Of a DNA stretch of 46,386 nucleotides, positions 1 through 8,953 are shown piece by piece. The stretch comes from Chloroflexota bacterium (GTDB lineage: Bacteria; Chloroflexota; Limnocylindria; P2-11E): NCBI GenBank assembly GCA_005889405.1, contig VBFY01000065.1:1-46386 (forward strand), written 5' to 3'. The stretch's first letter is position 1; every line of letters begins with the position of its first letter. The translations under genes and the position numbers were made by a program. The notes under the pieces were generated by a model. It was not told the DNA's origin. It saw nothing but the letters and a program-made list of their open reading frames with translations, and did no database searches.

Positions 1-1113
1 GTGTCCGACACGGTCGAAGAACAGGCTTCGGTTAGCGAGGCCCGTGAGCGGGTCGTGCAGCGAGCGCTCGCGTAAATCGTGGTAGAGACGTCCGTTCTCG
101 ATCGCCATGGCCGCCTCGAACGCGAGCGTTCGGGCGAGTGCGAGCCGACGCTCGTCGATCGTGCGGTACGCGGCGGATGTGAGCTCGGCGACACCCACCG
201 GATCGGAATGCGCGACCAGCGGAAGCAGGAGCATGATCGTGCGACCGAGAGCGGTCAGGTGAGCTCGTTCCGCGGGATCTGCTTGCTCGTTCACGACGTC
301 GACGGTCATACGCAGATGCTCGTCAATAACGCGTTGGAGCATCGGCCGCTGCATCAGCGCCTCCGCGTCGGTCTCGAGCGCGCGCTGCGCGGGGTGCGAG
401 CCGAACGGCGATAGGCGGCTCGTGTCTGCGGCCCGCGCGTAGATCACGCAGTCGTCCATACCCGTCGCCTCGCTGAGATGGCGCGCGATGAGATCACCGA
501 GGACCCCAGGATCCGTCGCTTCGGCCAAATCCGAAGAAAGACCGAAGAGCCGGCTGAATTCTCGACTCGACGCCCTGAGCCTCTCGCTCGATCGATAGAG
601 AAGGAAGAGCACGAGGCCGGATACGAGCACGGAACCAAAGAGCCGATTGAGTCCGGCGTCGGCGCTCGGCGGCACCGGAACAGGTAGCAGGCTTGCCGCA
701 GCCGTGGCGATGCTGGCAACCCAGGCAATGATCAGCAAGCGACGGAGTGACTTAACCTCGAGGTACGGCACCGCGGCGACGATGGGAATGAGGAGACCGG
801 TCGCGGCAATGATCGCAGCGGCCGGCGAGATGATGGCGATGCCGAAGATGAGGGCTGCGCTCGCCAAAGCCACCGTTGTCACGGCCGATTCGACGCGGCC
901 ACTCGCGACGATTCGACGGGGCCAGGCTTGGACAAGCCCCGCGAAGACGCCAAGCATGATCACGATCGCCCAGGATCGCCACTCGCGATTCGCGACTGCC
1001 TGCGAAGCGACCAGCACACCAGACACGACCGCAGCGGCAGTGATGAGATCGATCGACAGCCTGACCTGATCCCGCTGGGTCGCTTCATCCGGAGTGAGAA
1101 GCGCTTGCTTCAC
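1..1113 (-). CDS. Membrane GAF-GGDEF signalling protein (3' end outside window)
   Basis: Reading the minus strand gives an open frame of 371 codons that runs off the window start. From the GTG at 1113 the protein has a short cytoplasmic N-terminus, about six hydrophobic segments (residues about 12-200), a linker, a GAF-like domain (about 210-350, ending in EAAMAIENGRLYHDLRERS) and the first strand and helix of a GGDEF domain (DPLTGLANRSLF at about residue 354). That last motif is the hallmark opening of diguanylate cyclases, which make c-di-GMP from two GTP. The GG(D/E)EF catalytic loop itself lies outside the window, so activity cannot be judged. The frame is closed upstream by the TAG of the acyltransferase gene (1165-1167), and GTG 1113 is the only plausible start after it, though no clear ribosome-binding site precedes it. 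A multi-pass membrane sensor is inferred; the ligand is unknown. Confidence 0.85.
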   Translation of the reverse strand, partial: MKQALLTPDEATQRDQVRLSIDLITAAAVVSGVLVASQAVANREWRSWAIVIMLGVFAGLVQAWPRRIVASGRVESAVTTVALASAALIFGIAIISPAAAIIAATGLLIPIVAAVPYLEVKSLRRLLIIAWVASIATAAASLLPVPVPPSADAGLNRLFGSVLVSGLVLFLLYRSSERLRASSREFSRLFGLSSDLAEATDPGVLGDLIARHLSEATGMDDCVIYARAADTSRLSPFGSHPAQRALETDAEALMQRPMLQRVIDEHLRMTVDVVNEQADPAERAHLTALGRTIMLLLPLVAHSDPVGVAELTSAAYRTIDERRLALARTLAFEAAMAIENGRLYHDLRERSLHDPLTGLANRSLFFDRVGH

Positions 1114-1164
1114 GTGTGAGCGATGGTATGAGGCGTGTCGACCGTCGCGGTCGGAAACACGCTC

Positions 1165-2051
1165 CTATGCGGCTGTCGTCGCGGGATCCGAAGGTCGTCG
1201 CGACAATGGCTTCCACGCGGCTGAGGGATCCAACAGCAGGTCGCGCATGCGCATCGTGAGCTCTCCATTCACGCTTGTGCCGCGCTCGGCTGTGAGCGGC
1301 GCGCCGAACGCGATGCGTGCGGTGACGGACCGGTATCGCTTGTCGATCAACTGAAGGAGCGTCGCGACCCGCTGGCGGTCGCGCGGCGATCGGCGGATGG
1401 GCGTGAGGGGATGCGCGAAGGAGCGCGCCGACAGAACGCCGCTGACCGTCGCCGGCACGATCTGCGCGTCTGGCGCAAGTCGAGCGATGAGACCGACGCT
1501 GTCGGACCACGGCAGGAGCGCTCCCGCGACGCCGAGCACGGCGGGGTCCGGCTCGAGTCCACCCGCGGGGAACAGCAGCACGACGCTCCCCTGGCGCAGG
1601 TCCCGACTGACCGCTCGGATCCAACCGAGCTGCGATGCGCGAGATGCATCGAGGAAGATGAGCCGCGGACCGAGTCCCCGCATCGCATGCAGAAATGGAT
1701 AGTCGGCAGCGACGATGCGTAGGTCGGCTCGGTCGAGCGCCGCGATGAGCGCCACGGCGTCGGTGAGACCGGGATGATTCGCTACGAGGAGGATCGGACC
1801 ACGTCGCGGTACGCGTTCGAGACCCGCGACGTCGACCGACGCCGAAAAGTGATCCAGCGTCCAGCGCGCCGCCTCGGGGAGGGGTCGCGAGGCGAACACC
1901 TCATCGCAGGCGGCGAACTCTCGCGCGATGCGCCGCGCCACGGGACGGAGCAGCGCCCGCGCGAACGCACCACCGGGTCGGCCGTGCTCCCAGCCGAGCG
2001 ACTCCGCTCCCTCGCGCGCGATGATGCCGGTGAGCAGCTCGACTTGATTCA

Positions 2052-2052
<1 letters not shown>
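1165..2052 (-). CDS. PlsC-like 1-acyl-glycerol-phosphate acyltransferase family protein
   Basis: This 295-residue protein belongs to the PlsC/LPLAT family, which transfers acyl groups to (lyso)phospholipid or related acceptors. The catalytic HX4D motif is visible as HPGLTD (H93 to D98), followed by FLDASR near residue 150 and LLFPAGGLEPD near 175, matching acyltransferase motifs II and III. The N-terminal 80 residues are amphipathic and could place it on the inner membrane face. The start is ATG 2052, which overlaps the TGA of the upstream CysRS-family gene (TGATG), so the two are translationally coupled; the TTG one codon earlier is less likely. The exact acceptor (lysophosphatidate or other) cannot be deduced. 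Confidence 0.85.
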
Positions 2053-3212
<1,160 letters not shown>

Positions 3213-3239
3213 TGACCGCTGACGATATCCTCGCGATGC

Positions 3240-4352
3240 ATGGCGCGCTTGCCAGACATCGACACAACGCTGGCCACGATCGAGCGCGTCGCGTCCGCGC
3301 CGACCGCGCCATACCACGAGTTCCGCGCTCTGCGCGCGATCCGCCGCGAGCTCGAGCGGAACGCCATCGCGGCTGACGAGGATGCATACGGCCAGGTGTC
3401 GGCGCGCGTGACGCGCGGCAACGCGAAGCGATCGCTCGCGCTCATCGCGCATACCGACCACCCCGCCTTCGAGGTGACGGAGGCGCACGGTCGCGAGGGT
3501 CGCGCGCGCATCCTCGGCGGTCTGTATTCGGAGTTCTTCGCGGCCTCCGTCCCGGTGCTGGTGTGCGACGACGCCGACGGGACGCCGTTCGCCGGGACGC
3601 TCGACGGCTACACGTCCGCGCCGGACGCGGTCCATAACTCACCCGGGCATTGCCGGATCCGCGCCGCCAGCGAGCTGCACGCCGGACAGTTCGCGGTCAT
3701 GGATCTCACGCCGTTCGCCGTGAGCGGCGACGAGCTGCAGCTTCGGGCCGCAGACGACCTCGCGCTCTGCGCCGTCGTCGTGCTGGTGCTTGCCGCGCTG
3801 CGCGACGACACGAGGCCGCACGACGTGCACGCGGTCTTCACGCGCGGTGAGGAGTCCGGTCTGTACGGCGCCCGTCTCGTGGCGGAAGACGGCCTGCTTC
3901 CTCGCGACGTCGTCGTCGTGTCACTCGAGGCGAGCCGCGCGCTCGCGCACGCGGCGCCCGGACGCGGCGTCGTCGTTCGCGCCGGCGACGTGTACAACAC
4001 GTTCGACAACGATGCCGAGCGCTTCCTGCGCGTCGCGCGCGAGGAGCTCACCGCCGCCGGCATCCCGACGCAGCGCGCACTGCTGACCGGTGGCACCTGC
4101 GAGTCGTCGGCATTCGTGCGGCTCGGGTGGAGCGCGACGGGCGTCGCGGTCCCGAACGTGAACTACCACAACCAAGGCGAGCACTTGCGCACGTTCACGC
4201 CGGAGATCGTTCGCCTGTCGGACCTGCGCAGCGCCGTCGCCTTGCTGGTCGAAGGGGCGGCCGCGGCAGGCCGCGACGCGGAGGAGTCGTGGTGGCCCGA
4301 CGTGAAGGTCGTTCCGCGCCAGATCCGCGATCTGTTGCGCCTTCGGCGCTAG
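3240..4352 (+). CDS. M42/M20-like zinc aminopeptidase
   Basis: A 370-residue metallopeptidase with the co-catalytic zinc architecture of the M42/M28/M20 group. Candidate ligands: H71 and D73 (AHTDHP), D172 (RAADDLAL), E204/E205 as base and ligand (FTRGEESGLYGA), E230 (SLEAS) and a C-terminal His in NYHNQGEH. GGTCESSAF matches the region before the last ligand in M42 enzymes. No signal peptide is seen, so it is cytoplasmic and probably trims N-terminal residues from peptides. ATG 3240 lies 27 bases from the divergent CysRS-family start, so the two genes share a very short promoter region. Confidence 0.85.
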   Translation: MARLPDIDTTLATIERVASAPTAPYHEFRALRAIRRELERNAIAADEDAYGQVSARVTRGNAKRSLALIAHTDHPAFEVTEAHGREGRARILGGLYSEFFAASVPVLVCDDADGTPFAGTLDGYTSAPDAVHNSPGHCRIRAASELHAGQFAVMDLTPFAVSGDELQLRAADDLALCAVVVLVLAALRDDTRPHDVHAVFTRGEESGLYGARLVAEDGLLPRDVVVVSLEASRALAHAAPGRGVVVRAGDVYNTFDNDAERFLRVAREELTAAGIPTQRALLTGGTCESSAFVRLGWSATGVAVPNVNYHNQGEHLRTFTPEIVRLSDLRSAVALLVEGAAAAGRDAEESWWPDVKVVPRQIRDLLRLRR

Positions 4353-4385
4353 CCACGCCTGCGGCGGTCGCTACCGAAAATGTTT

Positions 4386-4411
4386 GGCCGGGCCGGCTGG
4401 ACCCCGGCCGT
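4386..4411 (+). terminator. GC-rich hairpin downstream of the peptidase gene
   Basis: GGCCGGG and CCCCGGCC arms flank a short loop about 35 bases after the peptidase stop. It could end that transcript, but no T-run follows, so it is not a classical intrinsic terminator. Confidence 0.35.
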
Positions 4412-4452
4412 CAGGTGAGTAACCCTTCACGACGACTTACGACATTGGCCTC

Positions 4453-4483
4453 TTGACTCGACCTCCATACCCGGGTGTAGAAC
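4453..4483 (+). promoter_or_regulatory. Candidate sigma70-type promoter for a noncoding transcript
   Basis: TTGACT at 4453-4458 is followed by TGTAGAAC: either TGTAGA with 17-base spacing or TAGAAC with 19-base spacing. The predicted start near 4488-4490 falls at a perfect 12-base palindrome, GTTCCGCGGAAC (4490-4501). No convincing ORF follows for 300 bases. Confidence 0.4.
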
Positions 4484-4485
4484 AG

Positions 4486-4774
4486 AGGTGTTCCGCGGAA
4501 CGGAGCAGACAAGGCCTAGCACCAACGTCACTGGAGGTGTCATGGTCCGGCTGCACAAGGTGTTCGGAGTCCTTCAAGTCGATCGATGACGCCCTCGGCG
4601 GAAGAGGGCCACACCGTTCGAGCGCTCCCGAGCGGTTCTGATGTCGGAGCACTTGATCACACCTTTGTGTGATCGCCCACATCTTGGCCGGAAGTGAGGC
4701 CTGTAGCTCGGGTCCGCGAAGGCATCCAAACGCGAACACAAGACGACCCCCGGACGCGGGGGTCGTCTTATTTG
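4486..4774 (+). ncRNA. Candidate structured noncoding RNA, family not recognised
   Basis: The gene-free interval between the peptidase and the membrane protein contains several self-complementary elements in one strand: the palindrome GTTCCGCGGAAC (4490-4501), GCCCTC/GAGGGC with a 7-base loop (4591-4609), a perfect 8-bp hairpin GATCACAC-CTTT-GTGTGATC (4655-4674), and a terminal 12-bp terminator hairpin. A promoter-like sequence precedes it. I searched by eye for tmRNA, SRP RNA, RNase P RNA and common riboswitch cores and did not recognise any. It could be a free small RNA of about 285 nt or a long attenuated leader of the downstream membrane protein gene, whose ATG lies only 15 bases after the terminator. 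Confidence 0.45.
4740..4774 (+). terminator. Strong intrinsic terminator
   Basis: A 12-bp perfect stem, AAGACGACCCCC (4740-4751) with GGGGGTCGTCTT (4758-4769), 6-base loop GGACGC, followed by ATTTGT. It sits immediately before the start of the membrane protein gene at 4789. Confidence 0.8.
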
Positions 4775-4788
4775 TACCCTCCGAGCAG

Positions 4789-5859
4789 ATGGAGAACACG
4801 GGAGAGCTCGCCTGGTTCCGGGGCGAGATCCTCCGCTCCATCCTCCATCCGTTCGATTTCGCGCAGTCGCTGGCGCGCGAGCACTACGGGCTCGCCGGCG
4901 TCCTCGTGGCCCTTCTCGCCGGCGTCGCGCTCTCGTTCGCGATCGACGCGATGATCCTGACCTCGAAGCAGTTCTCCCCCCTCGATTTCCTGCCCCAGGT
5001 CCTCGTCGACTCGCTATTTCTAGGCGTGCGGCTCGCGGTGACGGTCGCGGGCGTCGCGACGATCGGGTACTGGGCCGCTCGGCTCCTTCGCCGGCATGAG
5101 CTCACGCTCGACCAGGCGTTCACGGCGTTCAGCTTCGCGCTCTCGCCGCTCCTGCTCGCGCCGCTCGGCATCGTGCTCGTTCTGCTCGTGCCGGATCTGC
5201 TCCCGGTCGCGGGCGCGGTCGCGGCGTTCGCGGTCGCTCGCGCGATCGTTGGCCTCGCGATCAATCTGCGAGCGCTGCTGCCGGCCGCGGTGGCCACGGT
5301 GCCGTTCGTCGTGATGCTCGCGACAAGCGCGCTCGTCATGCCGGATCAGATCTCGCGGGTCCGCTTCGCGACGTATGCGATCGCGCCGCAGCTCGTCGGC
5401 GAATTCACCGCGACGCCCATGACCGGCGCCGTGTTCGAAGCGGCTGACTTCACGATCACGCTGCCCGCCGGCTGGAAGAACGTGACGAGCGGCGTCCCCG
5501 GGGAGGCCGCTCGCTACGCGTCCGACGTCGCGGACCTGCGCGTGGCGCGGGCGGGCGGCGTTCCGCTCGCGACGGCGGACACGTACGCCGACTCGGCTTC
5601 GATCGTGGAGCGACAGGGCCTGGAGAACGGGTTCCGCGAGCGCTCCGTCGTGCGCATCAACGGCGTCGTCGCCGTCGATGACCAGTACGGTGGCACGTAC
5701 CTGGGGCGGCGTGTGGTCTACCGGCAGTTCACGGCGGTGCCACGGACCCAGGGTCTCGCGCTGATCTTCCACTACGTCGAGCCGGCCGACGAGCCGGCCG
5801 TGCTCGCGCAGGCGGCGTCCATCGCTGCGACCTGGCGGATACACGAGTCGTCGCGCTAG
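4789..5859 (+). CDS. Membrane protein with Yip1-like N-terminal half and soluble C-terminal domain
   Basis: A 356-residue protein. Residues about 35-230 hold five or so hydrophobic segments and begin with a cytoplasmic WFRGEILRSILHPFDF stretch, reminiscent of Yip1-domain proteins. Residues about 240-356 form a soluble region with strands such as FTITLPAGWKNV and an ending VLAQAASIAATWRIHESS, which resembles PsbP/DUF-type ligand domains. ATG 4789 is chosen because the frame upstream runs through the terminator. Function is unknown. Its stop lies 8 bases from the stop of the convergent mec gene. Confidence 0.65.
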   Translation: MENTGELAWFRGEILRSILHPFDFAQSLAREHYGLAGVLVALLAGVALSFAIDAMILTSKQFSPLDFLPQVLVDSLFLGVRLAVTVAGVATIGYWAARLLRRHELTLDQAFTAFSFALSPLLLAPLGIVLVLLVPDLLPVAGAVAAFAVARAIVGLAINLRALLPAAVATVPFVVMLATSALVMPDQISRVRFATYAIAPQLVGEFTATPMTGAVFEAADFTITLPAGWKNVTSGVPGEAARYASDVADLRVARAGGVPLATADTYADSASIVERQGLENGFRERSVVRINGVVAVDDQYGGTYLGRRVVYRQFTAVPRTQGLALIFHYVEPADEPAVLAQAASIAATWRIHESSR

Positions 5860-5867
5860 CCGATGCG

Positions 5868-6263
5868 CTAGGTGCTCAGCGTGACCTCGCCGATGAAGTC
5901 ATCCGCTCCGATGCGGAACGCTCGCACCTCGGGCATGCCGGTGCGAAGCGAGACGAGGACGTAGACCGCATCGGGGTAGTGAGCTTCGGCGCGGTCGGTC
6001 GGCGAGGGATACGGCTGGCTGACCGGATGGCTGTGATAGATGCCGATGAGCTCCTCCCCCGCGGCGTCGATCGAGCGGAACGCCTTCAGCTGCTCGCGGG
6101 GATCGATGACGTACCTGGTGGTCGGCGTGGGATGCACGTTCGCGCAGCGGATCACGCGCGTGACCGCGCCGTCGCGCCCGGCGAGGAGCCCGCAGGCCTC
6201 ACGCGGCGCTTCTTGACGGACGTGCGCGACGATCTCGTCGCGGGCCGCCGGTCGGAGCCGCAG
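5868..6263 (-). CDS. mec: Mec-like JAMM/MPN+ metalloprotease (CysO-cysteine hydrolase)
   Basis: The protein carries the full JAMM motif: a catalytic Glu in EACGLLAG, then HSHPVSQPYPSPTD (HxHx7Sx2D zinc site). In Mycobacterium tuberculosis, Mec releases cysteine from the CysO-cysteine adduct made by CysM; here mec follows cysO and cysM on the same strand, so the same role is inferred. The JAMM N-terminal helix (RDEIVAHVRQEAPREACGLLAG) is clearly encoded upstream of the first GTG (6155), so translation must begin earlier, but that stretch has no ATG, GTG or TTG in frame. CTG 6263 is proposed. An ATG with a GGAGGTG ribosome-binding site lies at 6268 in another frame, so a one-base error or frameshift is also possible. 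Confidence 0.8.
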   Translation of the reverse strand: MRLRPAARDEIVAHVRQEAPREACGLLAGRDGAVTRVIRCANVHPTPTTRYVIDPREQLKAFRSIDAAGEELIGIYHSHPVSQPYPSPTDRAEAHYPDAVYVLVSLRTGMPEVRAFRIGADDFIGEVTLST

Positions 6264-6271
6264 CGCATCGG

Positions 6272-6553
6272 CTATACAGCACCTCCGGCCATCGCCGGGA
6301 TGACCATGACCTCGCTGCCATCGGGCACGGCCGCGCCGGTGCCACCTGCGTCGCGCGCGTCGGATTCGTCGATGTACACGTTCACGTACGTGCGGAGGGC
6401 GCCGCTGTCATCCAGGACGCGTGAGCGGAACCCTGGATGCCGCCGGTCGATGTCGGAGATCACATCCGCGAGCGTCCCCGCGCGTGCCTCGAGCTTCGTC
6501 TCTCCACCGGTCGCGTCGCGCAACGCACCTGGCAGACGCACGGTCACCGACAT
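6272..6553 (-). CDS. cysO: CysO-like ubiquitin-fold sulfur carrier (MoaD/ThiS family)
   Basis: A 93-residue beta-grasp protein with MoaD features (SVTVRLPGALRDATGG at the start, TYVNVYIDES and the loop VPDGSEVMVIPAMAGG at the end). In the CysO pathway the C-terminal glycine is made a thiocarboxylate that supplies sulfur to CysM. Unusually the diglycine is not terminal: two residues (Ala-Val) follow it before the TAG, so removal of the tail, presumably by the adjacent JAMM protease, would be needed before activation. Translation likely uses the GGGAG that overlaps the cysM stop codon, 4 bases upstream of the gene. Confidence 0.85.
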   Translation of the reverse strand: MSVTVRLPGALRDATGGETKLEARAGTLADVISDIDRRHPGFRSRVLDDSGALRTYVNVYIDESDARDAGGTGAAVPDGSEVMVIPAMAGGAV

Positions 6554-6557
6554 GCTG

Positions 6558-7472
6558 TCACTCCCATAGGGGCGTACTCAGGTATCGCTCTCCCCCATCT
6601 GCGATCAACACGACGATACGGCCCGGTTGTTCCCTCGCGAGCGCCGCCGCGGCTGCGACGGCCGCGCCGCCGGATACGCCACTGAAGATCCCTTCCTCGC
6701 GCGCGAGTCGTTTCGTCATCACGATCGCCTCGTCCGTCGCCATCACCCGATGCTCGTCCGCGGCGCGCTCATCCCAGATCGCGGGGCGCAGCGCGGTCGG
6801 CATGTGCTTCCAGCCATCGATGCCGTGGAGCGCGTTGTCCGGCTGCACGGCGACGATGCGGACGCCACGCGGCCGCAGCGCCGCCGACACACCGACGATC
6901 GTGCCCGAGGTCCCGACGCCGGCAACGAAGTGCGTGAGGCGGCCGTCGGTCTGCGACCAGATCTCGGGTCCGGTGGTGAGCTCGTGCGCGCGCGGATTCG
7001 CTGGGTTCGAGTATTGATCGACGTACACGCACTCCAAGTCGATTTCCGCGAGACGTCGCGCCTCACGGATCGCGCCGTCGGTGCCATCGAGCGGATCGGT
7101 CAGAACGACTTCCGCGCCGAACGCGCGGATGATGCGTTTGCGTTCGAGCGAGACCTTGTCCGGCATGACGAGGCGCGCCCGGTGACCGCGGACCGCGCTG
7201 ACCATCGCGAGCGCGATGCCGGTGTTGCCGCTGGTCGCATCGAGGACGACCGCGCCGTCGTCGAGGCGACCCTCGTCCTCCGCTGCGATGACCATCCACA
7301 GCGCGGCGCGGTCTTTGACGCTGCCGCCCGGATTCGCGGATTCGATCTTCGCCCACAGCTCGCCGCGCAGTCCCGCGCCGATCCGGCGGAGCGGCACGAG
7401 CGGCGTCTCGCCGATGCGACCCAGGATCGTCCCGCGCACGCGCTCGCGCACGAGATCGGCGGTGAGGGTCAT
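6558..7472 (-). CDS. cysM: PLP-dependent cysteine synthase (CysM type)
   Basis: A 304-residue fold-type II PLP enzyme. Lys in NPGGSVKDR is the Schiff-base lysine, SGNTG binds the substrate carboxylate, GVGTSGT holds the cofactor phosphate, and SGVSGG with ADGGERYLST form the C-terminal active-site elements. Given the adjacent cysO and mec genes it most likely uses O-phosphoserine and CysO-thiocarboxylate, as in mycobacteria, rather than free sulfide; substrate choice is inferred from context only. The gene starts 30 bases after the HTH-TPR regulator gene and heads the cysM-cysO-mec cluster. Confidence 0.88.
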   Translation of the reverse strand: MTLTADLVRERVRGTILGRIGETPLVPLRRIGAGLRGELWAKIESANPGGSVKDRAALWMVIAAEDEGRLDDGAVVLDATSGNTGIALAMVSAVRGHRARLVMPDKVSLERKRIIRAFGAEVVLTDPLDGTDGAIREARRLAEIDLECVYVDQYSNPANPRAHELTTGPEIWSQTDGRLTHFVAGVGTSGTIVGVSAALRPRGVRIVAVQPDNALHGIDGWKHMPTALRPAIWDERAADEHRVMATDEAIVMTKRLAREEGIFSGVSGGAAVAAAAALAREQPGRIVVLIADGGERYLSTPLWE

Positions 7473-7502
7473 GCGTGAAAGGCTAGGCGGAGTCGCGCGA
7501 AC

Positions 7503-8783
7503 CTATGTGCGAGCTGTCTCCAGCGCGCGGCGCGCGAGCCGCAGCGCCTCTTCGCTGTCGCCGGTGGACTCAGCCGAATGCGACCAGCGATCGAAGATCA
7601 CGCGCAGAAGGTGCGGCGACCGCTCCTCCGCGAGCTGACGTGCTTCCTGGAAGGACCGTCGCGCGGCGGCCGCGTTGGCGTTCATGCGGAGCTCGCCGAG
7701 GAGCACCATCAAACGGACCTGCGCGTCGGGCTGGTCGACCTTGCGAGCGAACTTGAGCGCTTCCTGTGCGATCTCGAGCGCCTGCTTCGGATCGGTCTTC
7801 GCCGCGACTTCCGCCTCGGAAGCTTTGATCGACGCGAGCGTGCCGTCGCGCTGCGTCTCGATCGCGAGCGCCGCGGCGCGGGTGAGGCAGTCGCGGGCGC
7901 GCTCGCGGTTTCCGTACTCGGCGTACAGGAGCGCGGCGTTGTCGAGCGTGCACGCCACCTGGTCGAACAACCCGAGCTCCTCGAAGATCTGGAGGCTCCT
8001 CTGGTTGTAGACGATCGCGGCCTCGAGGTCGCCCTCGTCTTGATATGTCTTCGCCATCCCGGCGTACAGGGCTCCGAGCGAGGGTCGGTCACGGAACTTG
8101 TCCGCAAGCGCGATGGCGCGCTCGTACGCCGCAAGGGCCTGCTTCGGCTGCCTGAGGTTCGTGAGGACGGTCGCGAGGTCGACCGTTCGCCGGAAGTGGA
8201 ATGCCGGATCGTTCAGGACACCGTTCTCGCAGGCCGCGACGATATCTCGGAGCAGCCGCAGCGCCTCCTCGTACGCGTAGGTGCGGGAATATGCCGCGGC
8301 GAGTACCGCATTCACGCGTACCTGCTCCTCGGCATCTTCGAGGAGGTCCGCCATTCGCTGCGCGCGCTCGATGAGAGGGAACGCCTGCTTCGGCTGCCCG
8401 ATCACGTTGTATGCGACCGCCAGATAGCGAAGCCGCACGAGCTGGTCGGAAGCCCCGAGCCCCTCCTCAAGCCGTTCGAGGATCGGGATCGCCTCCGCCG
8501 CGCGTTGCTGCTCGATGTAACGGCGAGCCTCGAGCAGCTCGTACTGAGGCGTTGCGGGCGCCGCGACTCCGCCCAAGAGATCCGCGGGCTTGACGCCGAG
8601 AACACCGGCGATGTGCTCGAGGGCTTTCATCGAGGCGCGTGTCCGCCCTGACTCGAGCATCGAGATGTAGGCCTTGGTGTAGTTCGGCTCGGCGACCTGC
8701 GCCTGCGTCATTCCTTTGGCCGTCCGCAGCGAGCGGATGCGCGCGCCGACGTCGGCGACCATCGGGGAACGGACGGCAGGCAT
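7503..8783 (-). CDS. XRE-family HTH regulator with TPR domain (RRNPP-like architecture)
   Basis: A 426-residue protein with an N-terminal XRE helix-turn-helix (about 12-68: VGARIRSLRTAKGMTQAQVA ... YISMLESGRTRASMKALEHIAGVLG) and then consecutive tetratricopeptide repeats to the C-terminus (for example YLAVAYNVIGQPKQAFPLIERA, YAGMAKTYQDEGDLEAAIVYN, NAALLYAEYGNRERARDCLTRA). HTH plus TPR is the layout of RRNPP receptors (PlcR, Rgg, NprR, PrgX), which bind short secreted peptides, but similar proteins also exist without peptides. It is directly preceded on the same strand by a small secreted-peptide gene, supporting peptide sensing. A promoter at 8793-8821 predicts a nearly leaderless mRNA starting at ATG 8783. 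cysM follows after 30 bases. Confidence 0.85.
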   Translation of the reverse strand: MPAVRSPMVADVGARIRSLRTAKGMTQAQVAEPNYTKAYISMLESGRTRASMKALEHIAGVLGVKPADLLGGVAAPATPQYELLEARRYIEQQRAAEAIPILERLEEGLGASDQLVRLRYLAVAYNVIGQPKQAFPLIERAQRMADLLEDAEEQVRVNAVLAAAYSRTYAYEEALRLLRDIVAACENGVLNDPAFHFRRTVDLATVLTNLRQPKQALAAYERAIALADKFRDRPSLGALYAGMAKTYQDEGDLEAAIVYNQRSLQIFEELGLFDQVACTLDNAALLYAEYGNRERARDCLTRAAALAIETQRDGTLASIKASEAEVAAKTDPKQALEIAQEALKFARKVDQPDAQVRLMVLLGELRMNANAAAARRSFQEARQLAEERSPHLLRVIFDRWSHSAESTGDSEEALRLARRALETART

Positions 8784-8792
8784 TGGGGAGGC

Positions 8793-8821
8793 ACTTTACG
8801 GCCCGGCAAGCGTGGGGTCAA
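8793..8821 (-). promoter_or_regulatory. Promoter of the HTH-TPR gene
   Basis: On the minus strand TTGACC (8821-8816), 17-base spacer, TAAAGT (8798-8793). The predicted start is 2-4 bases before ATG 8783, so the mRNA would be essentially leaderless. Confidence 0.6.
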
Positions 8822-8834
8822 ACGAGGCTTTACC

Positions 8835-8922
8835 GGCCAATTTCGGACCGAGACCGGGGCGTTGCCGGTCAGGGGTCCGCGCGGGCCCAGGTGCCCGCAT
8901 GGTCTCGGTCGGCCGAAATGCC
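8835..8922. repeat. Long imperfect inverted repeat between peptide gene and receptor gene
   Basis: Arms at 8835-8855 and 8901-8922 share the 9-bp perfect ACCGAGACC/GGTCTCGGT core and an adjacent TTTCGG/CCGAAA block. Within the loop is a second hairpin, GCGGGC/GCCCGC (8881-8898). No T-run follows on either strand. It could be a regulator binding site, an RNA element at the end of the peptide transcript, or a transcription terminator of unusual form. Confidence 0.6.
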
Positions 8923-8953
8923 TTCTGGCTACGGCCCGTGGTCACTCAAGTGC

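Noticed and set aside
4484-4501. Resemblance of GGTGTTCCGCGG to the T-box sequence
   Set aside because: The match is partial, it lies far from the terminator, and the downstream gene is not an aminoacyl-tRNA synthetase or amino acid gene.
4453-4641. A 62-codon ORF in the gene-free stretch
   Set aside because: Its TTG start coincides with the -35 element, it has no ribosome-binding site, and the composition is not protein-like.
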